A program made the position numbers and the translations under genes. A stretch of 6,051 nucleotides of DNA from assembly GCA_030598885.1 (NCBI GenBank), contig JAUVOZ010000125.1, positions 1 to 6,051 of the forward strand. Direction: 5' to 3'. The notes beneath the pieces were generated by a model that was not told where the DNA came from, did no database searches, and saw nothing but the letters and a program-made list of their open reading frames with translations. Origin of the DNA: Anaerolineae bacterium (GTDB taxonomy: Bacteria; Chloroflexota; Anaerolineae; Anaerolineales; E44-bin32). Position 1 is the first letter of the stretch. Every line of letters starts with the position of its first letter. Shown here in pieces: positions 5,132-6,051 of this stretch.

Positions 5132-5156
5132 GAACTCGGGGATCAACCCCGAGTTC
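5132..5156 (-). terminator. Strong hairpin between the Pro/Glu-rich gene and ndk
   Basis: Perfect 10-bp arms (GAACTCGGGG/CCCCGAGTTC) enclose a 5-nt loop, 31 bp after the upstream stop and 9 nt before the ndk ribosome site. The RNA is not followed by a U tract in either direction, so full termination is doubtful. It may act as a partial terminator, a processing or stability element, or a translational gate for ndk. Confidence 0.5.
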
Positions 5157-5186
5157 GGGATATTTCTATTCGCTGGGGTCGGATCT

Positions 5187-6051
5187 CTAGGCGACATCCA
5201 TCCCACGTCGATAGGCACTGATGGCTTCTGAGAGTTGATCATTCTTCATATATGCGTCCCCCAACGCCTGCCATAAGTCTGGCACATCGGGATCGCGTTC
5301 GAGCGCGGTGCGCAAATCCTCGATGACCGTTTCAACTTCGTATTTATTACTAATCAGCGTTCCATAGTCCGCTACGGCACGATTGAAGTTGTCGGATGCT
5401 AAAGCCTGCCGAGCGCTTTCCAGTAATTGGGAATAATCCTTTGCCGGTTTCTTGGGTTTAGTTGGGCTCGGTGGTGGTTTGAGCTCCTCTGGTGCCGGTG
5501 GAGCCTCGGCTAATGGCTGGACAGGTGGCGGTTCTGGTGTAGGAGGCGCTTCGACCTCGGCCACGGTCTCAATGGGGATCGGTTTTACGGTAGGTGGCGC
5601 TACGGGTTCAACCGCAGCCACGATCTCAACTGGGATTGGTTCAATAATAGGTGGTGCTTCAAGTGTCTCGGGTGTCAAAGGCACTGCTGCTCCAACCTCA
5701 ACTGGGACTGGTTCAAAAGGAAGTGGAACTTCGGGTTCAGCTTCAGCTATTGGTTCGACCGGGACCGGCTCAGGAAGCGGTGGAACTTCAGGTTCAGCTT
5801 CAGCTATTGGCTCGGCCGGGACCGGCTCAGGAGGAGGTGGAGCTTCAGGTTCAACTTTAGCCATTGGCTCGACCGGGACCGGCTCAGGAAGCGGTGGAAC
5901 TTCAGGTTCAGCTTCAGCTATTGGCTCAACCGGGATCGGTTCAGGAGGAGGTGGAGCTTCAGGTTCAACTTCAGCCATTGGCTCGACCGGGACCGGTTCA
6001 GGAGGGGGTGGAGCTTCAGGTTCGACTTCAGCCACCGGTTCAGGTGGGGAG
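5187..6051 (-). CDS. Pro/Glu-rich 19-residue-repeat protein with TPR-like C-terminus (partial)
   Basis: The frame is open to the right edge, so the N-terminus is missing. A GTG at 6035 lies inside a repeat and is not the real start. The visible part is 287 residues. About the first 190 form tandem units of the type AEVEPEAPPPPEPVPVEP, five or six of them near-exact 19-mers, then decaying towards APPTPEPPPVQP. This should be an extended, acidic, polyproline-like linker. A short basic TKPKKPAK follows, then about 80 helical residues. The last part, PDLWQALGDAYMKNDQLSEAISAYRRG, fits a TPR (W, L-G, Y, A-x-x-x-Y pattern), and QALASDNFNRAVADYGTLI before it is a degenerate helical repeat. The protein probably holds partners together through the TPR end. 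No signal peptide or membrane segment can be judged without the start. It may share a transcript with ndk. Confidence 0.8.
   Translation of the reverse strand, partial: SPPEPVAEVEPEAPPPPEPVPVEPMAEVEPEAPPPPEPIPVEPIAEAEPEVPPLPEPVPVEPMAKVEPEAPPPPEPVPAEPIAEAEPEVPPLPEPVPVEPIAEAEPEVPLPFEPVPVEVGAAVPLTPETLEAPPIIEPIPVEIVAAVEPVAPPTVKPIPIETVAEVEAPPTPEPPPVQPLAEAPPAPEELKPPPSPTKPKKPAKDYSQLLESARQALASDNFNRAVADYGTLISNKYEVETVIEDLRTALERDPDVPDLWQALGDAYMKNDQLSEAISAYRRGMDVA
5752..6036. repeat. Five 57-bp tandem repeats in the Pro/Glu-rich gene
   Basis: Copies begin at 5752, 5809, 5866, 5923 and 5980, exactly 57 bp apart, each encoding 19 residues. Plus-strand units open with GG(t/c)TC(g/a)(a/g)CCGGGA(c/t)CGG and end GCTATT or GCCATT. 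Two subtypes alternate: GGAAGCGGTGGAAC (5752, 5866) and GGAGGAGGTGGAGC (5809, 5923, with 5980 a close variant). This gives a 114-bp higher-order period. An eroded copy precedes at about 5695. The array continues past the right edge in altered form. Confidence 0.9.

Noticed and set aside
5651..5860. Plus-strand reading frame through the repeat array
   Set aside because: It is a low-complexity antisense shadow (L-Q-V-Q-L repeats) of the Pro/Glu-rich gene, with no ribosome site.
5752..6036. CRISPR-like array of regular repeats
   Set aside because: The 57-bp period is a multiple of three, contains no unique spacers, and is fully explained by in-frame protein repeats.
5187..6051. TonB-like protein because of the Pro/Glu-rich spacer
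   Set aside because: The C-terminus is a TPR-like helical segment, not a TonB C-terminal domain, and no N-terminal membrane anchor can be seen.

Overview
The window looks like chromosomal DNA from a bacterium of moderate GC content. I lean towards Chloroflexota (Anaerolineae-like). The reasons are a Tat-exported L,D-transpeptidase with SH3-like modules, a Pro/Glu-rich protein ending in a TPR-like segment, a degenerate kinase/receiver fusion, and TTG/GTG starts behind strong GGAGG ribosome sites. This placement rests on remembered family resemblance, not on a phylogenetic marker. There is no tRNA, rRNA, CRISPR array, insertion sequence or phage gene.

Layout. Positions 1-95 (minus) hold the first codons of a probable SpoIIE/PP2C-type phosphatase that runs off the left edge. 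A 135-bp divergent spacer separates it from 231-1577 (plus), a 448-residue protein with a decayed histidine-kinase ATPase domain followed by two receiver domains. It converges on a Tat-dependent L,D-transpeptidase (1689-2720, minus), with a long-stem hairpin between their ends. A regulatory spacer of about 290 bp follows. It holds a leftward promoter with dyads for the transpeptidase and a perfect extended -10 promoter (2887-2895) reading right into a structured leader. That leader precedes a compact three-gene operon: thpR (RNA 2',3'-cyclic phosphodiesterase), a TIGR00725/SLOG-type Rossmann protein and rsfS (ribosomal silencing factor). After a 210-bp convergent gap come ndk (4660-5112, minus) and, upstream of it on the same strand, a Pro/Glu-rich 19-residue-repeat protein with a TPR-like C-terminus that runs off the right edge.

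How the genes work together. The left end looks like a signalling locus in which a phosphatase and a pseudo-kinase/pseudo-receiver scaffold may act together. The middle operon groups RNA end processing, a nucleotide-binding SLOG-fold protein and ribosome subunit silencing. ndk supplies NTPs. The transpeptidase remodels or anchors the cell envelope on its own transcript.

No wholly new system is evident. The points most worth a second look are the catalytically degenerate HATPase-REC-REC protein, the structured leader of the thpR-rsfS operon with no visible Shine-Dalgarno at the thpR start, the stacked dyads around the transpeptidase promoter, and the alternating 57-bp repeats in the Pro/Glu-rich gene.
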